From contig NZ_AP026866.1 in assembly GCF_042849255.1 (NCBI RefSeq), positions 2,232,001-2,296,000 of the forward strand: DNA of 64,000 bases. Direction: 5' to 3'. Of this stretch, positions 45,301-54,427 are shown piece by piece. Below the pieces are notes generated by a model, which had not been told where the DNA came from, made no database searches, and saw nothing but the letters and a program-made list of their open reading frames with translations. The DNA comes from Oceaniferula spumae. Lineage in GTDB: Bacteria > Verrucomicrobiota > Verrucomicrobiia > Verrucomicrobiales > Akkermansiaceae. The number at the start of each line of letters is the position of its first letter. The first letter of the stretch is position 1. Both the position numbers and the translations under genes were made by a program.

Positions 45301-45436
45301 ACCCGAAGAGGCCGCTGAGCTACTCAAACACGGAGCCTCCAAGCGTGATAAAAAACTCAACGTCTCCGAATACGCCGCCTACATGTCCGCCGCACACCTG
45401 ATGCTCAATATGGACAGCACCATTCACATCGAATAA
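42359..45436 (+). CDS. PSCyt1/DUF1549/DUF1553 heme-containing surface protein
   Basis: 1025 aa from ATG 42359 (GTG 42338 also possible). A signal peptide (FPRFLIPALAINAFISPSIDA) is followed by a planctomycete-type cytochrome c domain with Cys40-Phe-His-Cys43-His44 (SDKCFHCHGPDS). DUF1549 comes next (DIDRFVLNRLTEKKLQPS...PRYGENMAYEWIEAARYADTDGYQNDGG and TYGCARCHDHKYDPIS). The C-terminal DUF1553 has NRLELARWLVSEKNPLAARVMVNRVWQHHFGTGLV. Such genes are regularly paired with DUF1501 genes, as here 16 bases downstream. The role in sulfated-polysaccharide use is inferred from the sulfatase-rich setting. Confidence 0.9.
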   Translation: MFPRFLIPALAINAFISPSIDAGEKLSYNRDVRPILSDKCFHCHGPDSATREPDDKPLRLDSFEGATADRGGYNAITPGEPDKSEMIYLIFSDDESEQMPPPKSHRSLTDAQKKILHQWVKEGAVYEKHWAFVPPKQPTPPVMKGSNWPKNDIDRFVLNRLTEKKLQPSDQADKATLIRRATLSVTGLQPTPAEVDQFLADSSPDAYSKLLDRLLESPRYGENMAYEWIEAARYADTDGYQNDGGRTMWPWRDWVIKAFNDNMPYDQFTIRQIAGDMLPGGDQQNLLASAFNRNHRINNEGGALPEEFIVEYAVDRVETTSAIWMGLTYGCARCHDHKYDPISHKDFFRFYAYFNNVPEKGKDAGAKAQPFIKIASPIYKDDKTIKQITAIEDQLKATASSPELKQRQQQWQQQITTAATGSQPLWRRAKLEGSTISPAAKNSLVEQPDGSLLNTNTAVDQQYTLEFAKPALLDQLATVRLEVIQDDSMKKPLHFSNGTGGDFLLTEFTIEIKKADGSTTPVPLSQAETPFSKIGFAITNIIDHKEESGWGVEGYRAGVPITVFINTAKTLSLQQGDRIIVRMSHAGGHPIGKFRLSFHGQPNANETTYAIPAAVAAALTMPEEKRDANMQAAIDAFYLSIDPVILKLQAQRQSAEKQLSSLAVNVPVMKEKPNPAPTYLLERGQYNAPDKSEALSRSVPLWLHDSKTQPTNRLELARWLVSEKNPLAARVMVNRVWQHHFGTGLVKTADNFGLQGELPSHPDLLDWLAVDFMNNGWDIKRLHKLILSSATWQQKSEAAPAVFVADPDNRLLARGPRFRLSATAIRDTALFAGGLLHEQLGGPPVKPYQPAGMWKAMAHTAKVTYKPSTGTGLYRRDLYTYWKRAVNPPRMILFDAATRDYCSVIRNSTNTPLQALTLMNDVTFVEAARGLGERMLKHKASNPDERLKYGFRLATGRFPDSGESAAIKECWLDFARYYQSKPEEAAELLKHGASKRDKKLNVSEYAAYMSAAHLMLNMDSTIHIE

Positions 45437-45452
45437 CTCTACATTTTCTAAC

Positions 45453-46907
45453 ATGGACCCTGCACTCGAAGCACAACTCAATCTGAACCGACGTCACTTT
45501 TTCAGCAAGACGGCGAAAGGCATCGGTGGCGCCGCTCTGGCATCATTGTTAGGCAGAGATCTGGCACTCGCCGCCGGAGAAAAAGGCGACAAGCTCAATG
45601 GCGGTCTTCATTTCCCGGCCAAGGCCAAACGTGTGATCTACTTGTTCCAAAGCGGTGCGCCATCGCAGCAAGACCTCTTCGACCCCAAGCCGCTGATCCA
45701 GAAATTTGCCGGTGAGGAACTCGCGAAGCATGTGAAGATGACCGAGCGCATCACCGGCATGACCAGCAATCAGAAGAGTTTTCCTATCGCTGCCAGTCAC
45801 TACCAATTCAAACAGCACGGTCAGAGTGGGGCCACCGTGAGTAACCTCCTGCCGCATACCGCCGCGATCTCAGACAAGCTCTGCTACATCAAATCGATGC
45901 AGACCGACCACATCAACCACGATCCGGCGATCACCTTTTTCCAGACCGGCAGTCAGCTTCCCGGCAGACCGTCGATGGGCTCATGGCTCTCCTACGGTCT
46001 CGGCTCGATGAATGACGACCTGCCATCCTTCGTCGCCATGGTCTCGCGTGGAACAGGTCGACCCAACTGCCAGCCGCTCTACGATCGCCTCTGGGGCAGT
46101 GGCTTCATCCCCACCGAATACGCCGGCACCAAGTTCATGAGCGTTGGCGAGCCAGTCCCCTACCTAGCTAATCCCAAAGGCCTCGATAAAACCGCGCGCC
46201 GTCGCTGGCTCGACCACCTCGGCAAGGTCAACAAACATCATTTGGAAAAAGTTGGCGACCCGGAAATTACCGCTCGCATCAAGGCCTACGAACTCGCCTA
46301 CCGCATGCAGACCTCCGTGCCGGACCTCACTGATATCTCCAAGGAGCCCAAGCATGTGTTAGAAATGTATGGCCCCACCGTCACGCAGCGCGGTAGCTAT
46401 GCTTACAACTGCCTGATGGCTCGTCGACTCGCCGAGCGCGATGTGCGCTTCATCGAACTCTTCCACATGGGCTGGGACCAGCACTTCACCTTGCCAAAAC
46501 AGCTCCCCGGCCAGTGCAAGGACACCGACCAAGCCTCCGCTGCCCTCGTCAAAGACCTTGAACAGCGCGGTATGTTAGACGACACCCTCGTCATCTGGGG
46601 CGGTGAGTTTGGCCGTACCACTTATTGCCAAGGCAAGATGACGAAACAAACCTACGGCCGCGATCACCACCCGCGCTGCTTCACCATCTGGCTGACCGGT
46701 GCCGGCATCAAAAGAGGCATCACCTACGGCGCCACGGATGACTTTTCCTACAACGTCACCGAGAACCCGGTGCACGTGCACGATCTGCACGCCACCATGC
46801 TGCACCTGTTAGGCGTGGACCACGAACGATTGATCTACAAATACCAAGGCCGCAACTTCCGACTAACTGACGTGCACGGTAAATTGGTCAAAGGAATCCT
46901 AGCATAG
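45453..46907 (+). CDS. DUF1501 protein with Tat signal
   Basis: 484 aa. The N-terminus (LNRRHFFSKTAKGIGGAALASLLG) is a twin-arginine export signal. The DUF1501 domain, which has an alkaline-phosphatase/sulfatase-like fold, has VIYLFQSGAPSQQDLFDPKP, HINHDPAITFFQTGS, VIWGGEFGRTTYCQG and GRDHHPRCFTIWLTGAGIKRG. The family has no settled function; it accompanies the upstream PSCyt-type protein and the two are probably translated from one message. The next gene ends eight bases away on the opposite strand, with no terminator visible. Confidence 0.9.
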   Translation: MDPALEAQLNLNRRHFFSKTAKGIGGAALASLLGRDLALAAGEKGDKLNGGLHFPAKAKRVIYLFQSGAPSQQDLFDPKPLIQKFAGEELAKHVKMTERITGMTSNQKSFPIAASHYQFKQHGQSGATVSNLLPHTAAISDKLCYIKSMQTDHINHDPAITFFQTGSQLPGRPSMGSWLSYGLGSMNDDLPSFVAMVSRGTGRPNCQPLYDRLWGSGFIPTEYAGTKFMSVGEPVPYLANPKGLDKTARRRWLDHLGKVNKHHLEKVGDPEITARIKAYELAYRMQTSVPDLTDISKEPKHVLEMYGPTVTQRGSYAYNCLMARRLAERDVRFIELFHMGWDQHFTLPKQLPGQCKDTDQASAALVKDLEQRGMLDDTLVIWGGEFGRTTYCQGKMTKQTYGRDHHPRCFTIWLTGAGIKRGITYGATDDFSYNVTENPVHVHDLHATMLHLLGVDHERLIYKYQGRNFRLTDVHGKLVKGILA

Positions 46908-46914
46908 CGAAACA

Positions 46915-49900
46915 TCATTTCTGAGCTCTGAATTCCAGTAACTTATCGTTATTTTGCCCTGCTATAATATCTTGTAAACCATCGCCATTGATATCGAGGG
47001 TCAACAAGGCCTTGGTATCATTTGGCATCACAATACCACTCTTGCGGTGCTGGATTGTCTTGAAGCCACTCTCACTCCATTCCAAGTGACAGCCGGGATT
47101 CCCACGCCATAAGCCAGTTTCGATCCAATTGGTGTAATGGTTCTGGGCAAGCACGAGTTCGAGTTTGCCATCACCATTAAAATCAGCAGATACGATGTCA
47201 TTGATGGGCGATAGTTGGGCCTCCCAAGGAAAAGAAATCCAACGTAGCTTGATCCCTTCTCCTTTTTTTCCATCATTCATCCAAACACCGGACTCCAGAT
47301 GGTTGGCGGTCACTTTGAATGCTTTTTCCAGTCGGTCTCCGTAAATATCAGTTAGGCTGGCTGATGCAAAATCGTGGTATGTCTTAAATAGCTCGCTCAC
47401 GGCGGGCATAGCTTGGCAAGTTCAGTAACGCCCCCGCACTGGCAGCGGGCGATCTCTGTCTTTATCAATCTTTGCTTCGACTATGTGATTAGTGCCACTG
47501 CCATCGAGGTCGCCATAGTAGAGCATGGCGGGATACTTATCGCTGGGATGTTTGTACTTGGTATTTGTGCCTGTATTCCCAGCCACCAGATCGAGATCTC
47601 CGTCTCCGTCTACATCCACCGCATGGATCGAACGCCACCAGCCAAGATGGCTCGCTGTGCCTACGGATGATGAAACATCAACCAGCTTCCCTCCGTTGTT
47701 TTGGTAAATGATGACCGGCCCCCAGTCCGTGCTAACACATAAATCCGGATCATTGTCCTGATCAATATCTGCCCAGACTGCGTCAGTGACCATCCGGTCT
47801 AACTTTAAGCTGTCCTTGGAAACATCGGTAAATTTCACCACTTCGGAACTGGAGTCGTTACGGATCAAACGGCTTTGAGGAGAAAGCGGGTATTTCCCCG
47901 GTATCGACCTCGAACCGATGAATAGATCCAAATCTCCATCACCATCGTAATCCGCTGTCACAACACAACTACCGCTGTCTAGCAGAAATGGAAATGCGCC
48001 ATCCGGAGCAGGCTCCAGAACGGGCACACCATTTTTGATCTGATTCAGGTAGAGCCTATCTTTATACAGGGTATCATCGAGTTCATACTCGGTGCTACCC
48101 GTCACAACGAGTAAATCCAGATCTTTATCGCCATCAGCATCGAACCAAATCGCAGCATTGTCCTCGGCATACTTTGCCAATCCTGAGAGTGCTGGCTGCT
48201 TGCTTCGCTTGAACGTCCCACTGTCATTCAAGAAAACAGCCCCTTCCTGGCCATGGGCACCTCCCACAAAGAAATCCTCGTCACCATCACCATCGATATC
48301 ACCTTTGGCAAGGCACGGGCCGAGCTGTGAAAGTTTCTGTGGCAACAATGGTTCGACTTTGAAATCATCGAAGTCTTTATCCTTATGGACATAATCAGGT
48401 GCATTGGCTGGCACGAATCGTGGATTCACTGGCTTCTGTTCCGGGCGAGTGCCCACCTCCTTTTCCACCACTTTCAGCCATTTTGAGTCGCTAAGCGGAA
48501 CATTCTGATAGGTTCCTGACGGCCAGTAGACTTCGACTTTCTTGGCCTCAGCTTCACCCAAACCAACATGCAACACACTATCGTTCTGTGATAAATATCC
48601 TGTGTAAGGATTCATCCAGCGGATGCGTTTGATTCCCCTGTCATCTGTGACAACGACACGCGAGCCTAGCCCCATGCGGTTGCTTTTAGTTCCTGTGAGA
48701 GAAATTCTAATGTTGTTTCCATCCTTGGAATGATTCCGATAAATTTTGGTATTCTTTCCCAGATCAGAAACGACCAAATCAAGGTCACCGTCGTTATCCA
48801 GATCGCCCATAGCTGAGGAGTAGCTCATTCCTAACAGGCCAAGGCCCCAGTCGGCTTTTTTCTTAAACTTCCGTCCATTCGTATTCTGAAACACCATGTT
48901 CTTTTCCGGTTGTTCAGGAGCATCTTTTTCTAACTCCCACATGGTTTTTCCGATACGCTTCTCATCCAAGTTTCCAAACTCGGTCTCACGATCTGCATTC
49001 ATGAGATCTCTCACCATGCCATTCGTAAAAAATAAGTCCTGATATCCATCATTATCGAGGTCGCCAAACTTCGCTGTCCAACTCCAGTTACTACTGGATA
49101 CACCAGACATGATGGCTGATTCTTGAAACTGATTCATACCCGTATTTACCAATAAATGATTCCGCATGTACTGTCGCGGCATGGATTGGGTCAGGGTTTG
49201 TCGGCGTAGTGGAGTCAAAGCCCCCATGCTGGTCTTCGATTTGTAATGTGTCGTTGAGGCCATCTCCGCGATCACAAGGTCAGGCATGCCATCGTGGTTA
49301 AAATCCGCTACATCACTCCCCATGGACGACCAACTGGTATGGGGGAACACATCATTGATCACATTGGTGAAACTAGGGATCCCGTTCGATTGCACTCCAT
49401 CATTACGGAATAATCGATCAGGCACGGTAAAATCGTTGGCAACATAAAGATCAAGGTCTCCATCGCCGTCATAGTCCCACCACGCACTCGACAACCCCCA
49501 GCCTTCCATCTGAACCCCTGAGGCTAAACTTATGTCTCTGAATCTAAGTTTACCATCATTGCCCACGCCTTCATTGAGAAAGAGATAATCCTTCCGACCA
49601 TATTCGGCTACGCTGTATTCCCCATCTACATCGATCTTGATCTTAAAATGTTTGCTATATTCAGCACTTATTTCAGGCAAGCCGTTACTGTATACCACAG
49701 GAACTTTAGCGGGTCTGCCATGAGGGCTAAAATATTCGTTACAAAGCAAAAACATGTCCAAGTCGCCATCGTTATCGATATCGGCGAAGGTCGCCTGTAG
49801 CGAAGCGTCTTTGACATCCAGTCCGGCGGCACCAGCAAGCTCGGCAAACTTGCCTTTTCCATCGTTCAAAAATAGTTGGTTAGGCGCATCGTAATTGCAC

Positions 49901-50277
49901 TGGTAAAGATCCAGATCCCCGTCGCCATCGATGTCCACCAGCGCAGCGCCTGTTCCCCAGTTTTTATCACCACGCGCCGCATCAGGTAGTTCTTGAGTTG
50001 AAAATTTCATTTCTCCTCGATTGAGAAAAAAAGCATTGTTCCCCGCCGCTCCTGAAACATAGAGATCCAGCAATGAGTCACCGTCCACATCTCCCAAGCA
50101 CAGAGCTCCTACGGCGGAACCAGAGTAGTAAAGGTAAGCGCGAGGATGATTCTCTGCGAAACGATGCACATAATCCACTCCCGTCTTCTCCGGCTGACAC
50201 AGCTCGAACAGCGATGGGGCATCTGGTTCTGCGCCAATATTTCCGGCTACAATGATCCAAAGAAAAATGCTTCTCAT
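46915..50277 (-). CDS. Candidate selenoprotein: FG-GAP/VCBS and ASPIC-domain surface protein
   Basis: Read through one TGA (47422-47424) this is 1120 aa. Start ATG 50277 is chosen for its signal peptide (RSIFLWIIVAGNIGA). FG-GAP/VCBS repeats with DxDxDGxxD loops fill both halves (GDVDGDSLLDLYV, DIDGDGDLDLYQC, DYDGDGDLDLFIG), with an ASPIC/UnbV domain between them (about 535-620). At the TGA the frame reads RGRY-U952-TCQAMPAVSELFKTYHDFASASL. Relatives, as I remember them, have RGRxC(S/T)SxQMP...KFPTY..FA there, so the TGA replaces a conserved Cys, and the homology continues downstream (SPINDIVSADFNGDGKLELVL). A SECIS-like hairpin follows. Two separate genes or a nonsense mutation are the alternatives. 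Confidence 0.8.
47389..47410 (-). promoter_or_regulatory. Candidate bacterial SECIS hairpin in the FG-GAP gene
   Basis: On the minus strand, after 20 nt from the UGA, a loop CGTGA (47401-47397) is closed by CGC/GCG, then one C-A mismatch, GC/GC, one bulged T and two more A-T pairs. The second loop base is G, and spacing and loop size fit bacterial SECIS rules. The stem is weaker than the one in the UGPC gene. Confidence 0.55.
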
Positions 50278-50292
50278 GAGCAGCCAATAAAC

Positions 50293-50329
50293 CAAAAAAT
50301 AGCTACAACGGCAAGACCGCTGTAGCTAT
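50293..50329 (-). terminator. Terminator of the PEP-CTERM gene at 50353
   Basis: ATAGCTACA (50299-50307) pairs with TGTAGCTAT (50321-50329), extended by CGG/CCG; on the minus strand TTTTTT follows at 50298-50293. It separates the PEP-CTERM gene from the FG-GAP gene and argues for the later start codon (50277) of the latter. Confidence 0.88.
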
Positions 50330-50352
50330 AGAAAATGAGATTATTTAGATGC

Positions 50353-51036
50353 CTACTTCCTGCGACGCAGGATCAAAGCCAGGCCGCCGAGACCTAAAAG
50401 AGCAGTCGACGATGGCTCGGGAACTTCAACGATCTGGAAACCTGCAACGGAACCACGAATGGCACCATCACGGTTCAAACCATCCACAACCAAGTCTCCA
50501 CTCAGGCCGGTTACCGTGATACTGTTCGTGGCATCCCAGTTTGGCTGAGTCCCGTATCGCTGTTTCGTTCCTGTTGTCGAATAGTTTGTTCCATTGACAT
50601 TGAATTCACGATAGGATCCGCCTGCAGTATCAGTAGCGAGATAAAGAATGGCTGTGTAATTTGTGTAGGGGATGCCGGTCACGGTCCAGTCAGCACCAGC
50701 AGCACCTGCATTCCCATCATCCAAATAACCACGCATGAGCTGGGCGTTACCTACTCCTGCACTTGCGTCAGCTTCGGCTTCACTATCGTTCCATGTTCCG
50801 GGTGCAGACCATGTGACAGATGCCATGGTAGTCGCGCCATCGGAGTCGATCAGGCTGCCAGCAGTACCGCTGACTCCGACTGTGTTGTTCCAGTTTGTGA
50901 AATTACCGATACCTGCGGAGGTTGCTGGTGCTATCTCCCGATTGTCACCCGTATCGGCAAAGTTCACGCTAATCGCGGCTGCCGAGGCAGCGCCTGTCAT
51001 GGCTGCGAGAGCCAATAGTGTGTATTTTAGTTTCAT
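50353..51036 (-). CDS. PEP-CTERM sorted protein
   Basis: 227 aa from ATG 51036, where the signal peptide begins (KLKYTLLALAAMTGAASAAA). The mature part (AISVNFADTGDNREIAPATSAG...NWNNTVG) resembles secreted beta-sandwich proteins of Verrucomicrobiota. The C-terminus is VPEPSSTALLGLGGLALIL then RRRK. Function unknown. Confidence 0.85.
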   Translation of the reverse strand: MKLKYTLLALAAMTGAASAAAISVNFADTGDNREIAPATSAGIGNFTNWNNTVGVSGTAGSLIDSDGATTMASVTWSAPGTWNDSEAEADASAGVGNAQLMRGYLDDGNAGAAGADWTVTGIPYTNYTAILYLATDTAGGSYREFNVNGTNYSTTGTKQRYGTQPNWDATNSITVTGLSGDLVVDGLNRDGAIRGSVAGFQIVEVPEPSSTALLGLGGLALILRRRK

Positions 51037-51326
51037 ATCTTTTATTGTGTGCTTGAGCAGAGTTCCTCGAATTAAAAGAACTCCATTTCTCATTAATTCA
51101 TGAAACCATCATGTATCATTTTTAGGATTTTATCGTCAATTTCAATACAGAGGCAAACGACATTTGTCCCCTCGTGACGAATTTAGATCCTAACAACCAG
51201 TATTTCCATCAGGACGGCTCTTTTTCAGGCGATCCGCCCACTACAATATTAGGCGAAAAACCGCGAGCAACTTGAATTTCAGTCCCACACCCGCCGACTC
51301 TCGGATCGTCCGGAGAGAAAGATGGG

Positions 51327-51378
51327 CAAAAGAAATCCTCGCGTAGAGGCCAGCCAGCAGGCTTGGCTCCACACGAGG
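51327..51378 (-). terminator. Large hairpin after the small secreted protein gene
   Basis: On the minus strand CCTCG...GCCAAGCC / GGCTGGC...CGAGG form a two-part stem (51378 to 51337), followed by ATTTCTTTT. It lies 24 bases after the stop of the gene at 51402. The rest of the 51037-51401 interval holds nothing else I can name. Confidence 0.6.
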
Positions 51379-51401
51379 ATTAGCAACCAATGAAAAAAAA
51401 C

Positions 51402-51836
51402 TTATGGACGCACGGCACTTTTCACCGGTGCTGATGATGCCAGTCTGGCACGTGTATCTGCTGCTCGCTCGCCAGTATTGACGATGCGCATGCCGCAAAA
51501 TCCATCCGTGCTACGAATGGTAATTTTGGCAGGCCCTACCAATGGCATGGGGTATTTTGAGGTTTCCGCCACAGTGGATGTGCGATCACGATTTTCAGAA
51601 AAGCGGAGGAATGCGCACTGTTTGCCAGCGGCGCTGTATGCGATCACTCCAGAGGCGGAATAGATCAGAGCGGTCTCGCCTTTCTCAAGCGTGATCGTAT
51701 CGCCTGCTCGCGCAAGGGTGGCGTAGCTGTCGGCATTGACTGGTGACAGCGCTGTGAAAGCAGCTGCTGTCGCGACGGCCGCGAACTTCATTCCACGGCT
51801 GAATAATTTGGGCATGTTGGAGGGTGTGTATTTCAT
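51402..51836 (-). CDS. Small secreted protein of unknown function
   Basis: 144 aa. The signal peptide is likely residues 15-36 (GMKFAAVATAAAFTALSPVNA); a later start at the internal Met16 is possible. The mature part (SYATLARAGDTITLEKGETALIYSASGV...FLRFSENRD) looks like a small beta protein with two Cys (near 74 and 114). No family is recognised. It stands alone between two long non-coding stretches. Confidence 0.65.
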   Translation of the reverse strand: MKYTPSNMPKLFSRGMKFAAVATAAAFTALSPVNADSYATLARAGDTITLEKGETALIYSASGVIAYSAAGKQCAFLRFSENRDRTSTVAETSKYPMPLVGPAKITIRSTDGFCGMRIVNTGERAADTRARLASSAPVKSAVRP

Positions 51837-52285
51837 GTTTCTATATTGTTAGAATTTAAGGGAATACAAATTTAGCTCCAGTCATTGGCACGCTCAATAT
51901 GTTTACATCTCGTTATGTACCGATGAAATTCAAACGATGTAAAAGGCATATCTTCCAGCCTATGTTCCTCATGGATTGGTGCCCCATCACCATCCTTCAT
52001 ATATCATTCTAAGAGATTGACCTTTCACCTCCATTTCTGATAAACTGATCCTTTCATATCCACAAAATATGCCATGAACAACAACACCCACACCATGACC
52101 GCAGCGACTGATTCCAAGTCATAGACACGTGGACTCGTCAATGCGATCGACAGCAGCGAGGCGATATCCCCAATAGAAAAACGTAGAGGCCTAGCTACAG
52201 AATTCTAGGAATCGTCCTAGTCACAATCCCCGTATCACCAAACTGTCGGCTCTTTCGTTTCAATGAACCATGCTTCCATACAGGC
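51837..52285. other. 449-base region upstream of the deacetylase
   Basis: No supported gene; the left 250 bases are AT-rich and probably carry the promoter of the minus-strand secreted-protein gene. A perfect inverted repeat CTAGGA-atcg-TCCTAG lies at 52205-52220, about 65 bases before the deacetylase start, and might be an operator or a weak hairpin. Confidence 0.4.
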
Positions 52286-53263
52286 ATGGAACCAAAACAA
52301 ACATCACGACGCCAGTTCATCAAAGCCGGTGCAGCCACGCTCGGAGCCGCTGGCTTGGCCGCAAAGGCTCACGCCCAAAATCAATCACCATCTACCGATC
52401 CACAAAGGGGTGGAAAATACTGGCCCGGCGGTGAACGCCTGGTCATCTCGATCTCAACCCAGTTCGAAGCCGGTGGCGAGCCTGAGTTCAACATGGAGTC
52501 TCCATTCTCAGGAAATCCACTGCCCAAACCATACCCAGACCTCCCTGCCAGAACCTGGTTTCAATACGGCTATCGCGAAGGAATCCCACGTTTGTTAGAC
52601 CTCTGGGATGAATTCAATATCAAGGTCACATCCCACATGGTAGGTGATGCCGTGGTGAAAAATCCGGATCTTGCCAAGGAAATGGTCAGACGTGGTCATG
52701 AGGCCGCTGCCCACGGCATGAGCTGGGATAATCAGTTCGATATGAGCCGCGATGAAGAAAAACGCTTCATCGCCAAGGGGGTGGAAGCCGTCGAAAAAGC
52801 CACCGGAAAAACCCCACTTGGATATAACTGCAACTGGCTTCGCCGCAGCACCAACACTCTCTCCATTCTCCAAGAGTTGGGCTTTACCTATCACATCGAT
52901 GATCTTTCACGTGACGAACCGTTCATCGTTCCTGTGAACGATAAACCCTTCGTCATCGTCCCCTACACGCTGCGCTGCAACGACATCGCCCTCATCGAAG
53001 GTCGCCACTTTTCCACCGATCAATTTTACCACCAGCTCAAGGACGAGTTCGATCAGCTCTACCGCGAGTCCGCCAAGCGCCGCGTGATGATGTCCATCTC
53101 CACTCACGACCGCATAGGCGGAGCTCCGGGAGTGGTCAATGCCATCCGCCGCTTCCTTGAATACGCCACCAAACACGAAGGCCTCAGTTTTAAACGCAAA
53201 GACGAAATCGCCCGGATCTCCCTGAAGTCCCCAACCACCATCAAGGAAAAAGTAGCTACCTAG
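52286..53263 (+). CDS. Tat-exported polysaccharide-deacetylase-family protein
   Basis: 325 aa. The twin-arginine signal is SRRQFIKAGAATLGAAGLAA. The domain resembles the PuuE-like branch of carbohydrate esterase 4: VISISTQFEAGGEPEF at the first metal-binding strand, then KVTSHMVGDAV, RRGHEAAAHGMSWDNQ with the His residues that bind metal, and ISTHDRIGG near the end. The first strand lacks the usual TFDDG, so activity may not be classic deacetylation (amide hydrolysis is another option). It is followed by an AraC-type regulator on the same strand. Confidence 0.85.
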   Translation: MEPKQTSRRQFIKAGAATLGAAGLAAKAHAQNQSPSTDPQRGGKYWPGGERLVISISTQFEAGGEPEFNMESPFSGNPLPKPYPDLPARTWFQYGYREGIPRLLDLWDEFNIKVTSHMVGDAVVKNPDLAKEMVRRGHEAAAHGMSWDNQFDMSRDEEKRFIAKGVEAVEKATGKTPLGYNCNWLRRSTNTLSILQELGFTYHIDDLSRDEPFIVPVNDKPFVIVPYTLRCNDIALIEGRHFSTDQFYHQLKDEFDQLYRESAKRRVMMSISTHDRIGGAPGVVNAIRRFLEYATKHEGLSFKRKDEIARISLKSPTTIKEKVAT

Positions 53264-53316
53264 CAATCGCGTGATCTTCCTTGCAGCCACCCGTATTCTG
53301 CGGCTAGCTGCTACGT

Positions 53317-54210
53317 GTGAAAAGGCAGCACATACCTGAAATAGGACTCCACAACCCTGCCGATGAGTTTTCTCGGCAGGGTATCTTTACGCATGGACGC
53401 TTCGAGGATAACGTGCGCGAGGCTCCGGTGCGCGCAGGCCTACACCGGCATACATTTCATGAGCTCGCGATCTTCGAGTCAGGCACTGGAACCTACTTGG
53501 CAGATTTTGAAACCTATCAGATCGATGCTCCCTGCGCGGTCATCATCCCATCAGGCACTGTGCACCAGTGGCCAGATGCTAAAAACCTAGAGGGTGACAT
53601 CATCGCTTTCGATCTTGAATTACTCGCCGCCACCGATCGCAGTCGCGGCCCTGCCGCCATCCTCAGGCCTCCCATTCCCACCGTCACTCCCCTCACATCA
53701 GGAATCCTGAAAGACTTTGAAGTCCTGCTGAAAAAAATCCGCACCGAGTGGGTGAGCGACTATCCACACCGCCGCCACGTGCTGCGCTCCTGCCTCAGCA
53801 TTCTGTTAGTCGATCTACTGAGAGAACATCTGCGACTTTCCGATCAACCACATACAGCAGCAGAGCGACTTTACACTGAATTTCTTGATTTATTAGAGCA
53901 GTCTTGGAGGAGTAATCCTCCCCCAAAGCAGTTCGCTACCGCTCTCAATGTCTCGACCGACCATCTGGCTGCTACGTTGCGAAAAATCGCTGGAAAAAAT
54001 ACCAGTCAGCTAATTCAGGAACGTATTTTGTTAGAATCCAAACGCCAACTTGCGCACTCCCGTATGAGTGTGTCTGAAATCGCCTACGACATAGGATTTG
54101 AGGATCCTTCTTACTTCACCCGTGTGTTCCGTAAAAACGCCGGCATGACACCTAAACAGTTTCGTGAGGAGAGTGATCGCCTGCACGGAGAGTCCTTGGA
54201 ATCGTCCTAG
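53317..54210 (+). CDS. AraC-family transcriptional regulator
   Basis: 297 aa from GTG 53317. The N-terminal cupin domain (LHRHTFHELAIFESGTGTYLADFETYQID...VIIPSGTVHQW) is a typical ligand-sensing AraC_binding domain. The C-terminal double helix-turn-helix is visible as FATALNVSTDHLAATLRKIAGK and RMSVSEIAYDIGFEDPSYFTRVFRKNAGMTPKQFREE. It most likely controls the neighbouring deacetylase and DoxX genes (inference). Confidence 0.92.
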   Translation: MKRQHIPEIGLHNPADEFSRQGIFTHGRFEDNVREAPVRAGLHRHTFHELAIFESGTGTYLADFETYQIDAPCAVIIPSGTVHQWPDAKNLEGDIIAFDLELLAATDRSRGPAAILRPPIPTVTPLTSGILKDFEVLLKKIRTEWVSDYPHRRHVLRSCLSILLVDLLREHLRLSDQPHTAAERLYTEFLDLLEQSWRSNPPPKQFATALNVSTDHLAATLRKIAGKNTSQLIQERILLESKRQLAHSRMSVSEIAYDIGFEDPSYFTRVFRKNAGMTPKQFREESDRLHGESLESS

Positions 54211-54427
54211 CGGATCCTAACACAACACCATTGCCAGCTCTCGCGACTGAGTAGTCTATCTGCCAACATCACGGCATGAACAGTCGGTGCATCCTATGAT
54301 TTATGATCGCAAGAAAACCTGCAACCGCCACCTCATCTGCAGAACGCTCAAACTGATGCCTGGGCGCCCCTAACAATCAATTTTATCATTTCTGGAAATC
54401 TTCCCAAATCAGCCTATATTGACACCT

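Noticed and set aside
46915..47409. A separate 164-aa gene starting at ATG 47409
   Set aside because: It has no ribosome-binding site or signal peptide, and its first residues continue the conserved C-terminus of the upstream FG-GAP protein.
52208..54210. 13-base direct repeat GGAATCGTCCTAG at 52208 and 54198 flanking the deacetylase and AraC genes
   Set aside because: Repeats of this length are expected by chance many times in 64 kb; no integrase or target duplication is present, and the second copy includes a stop codon.
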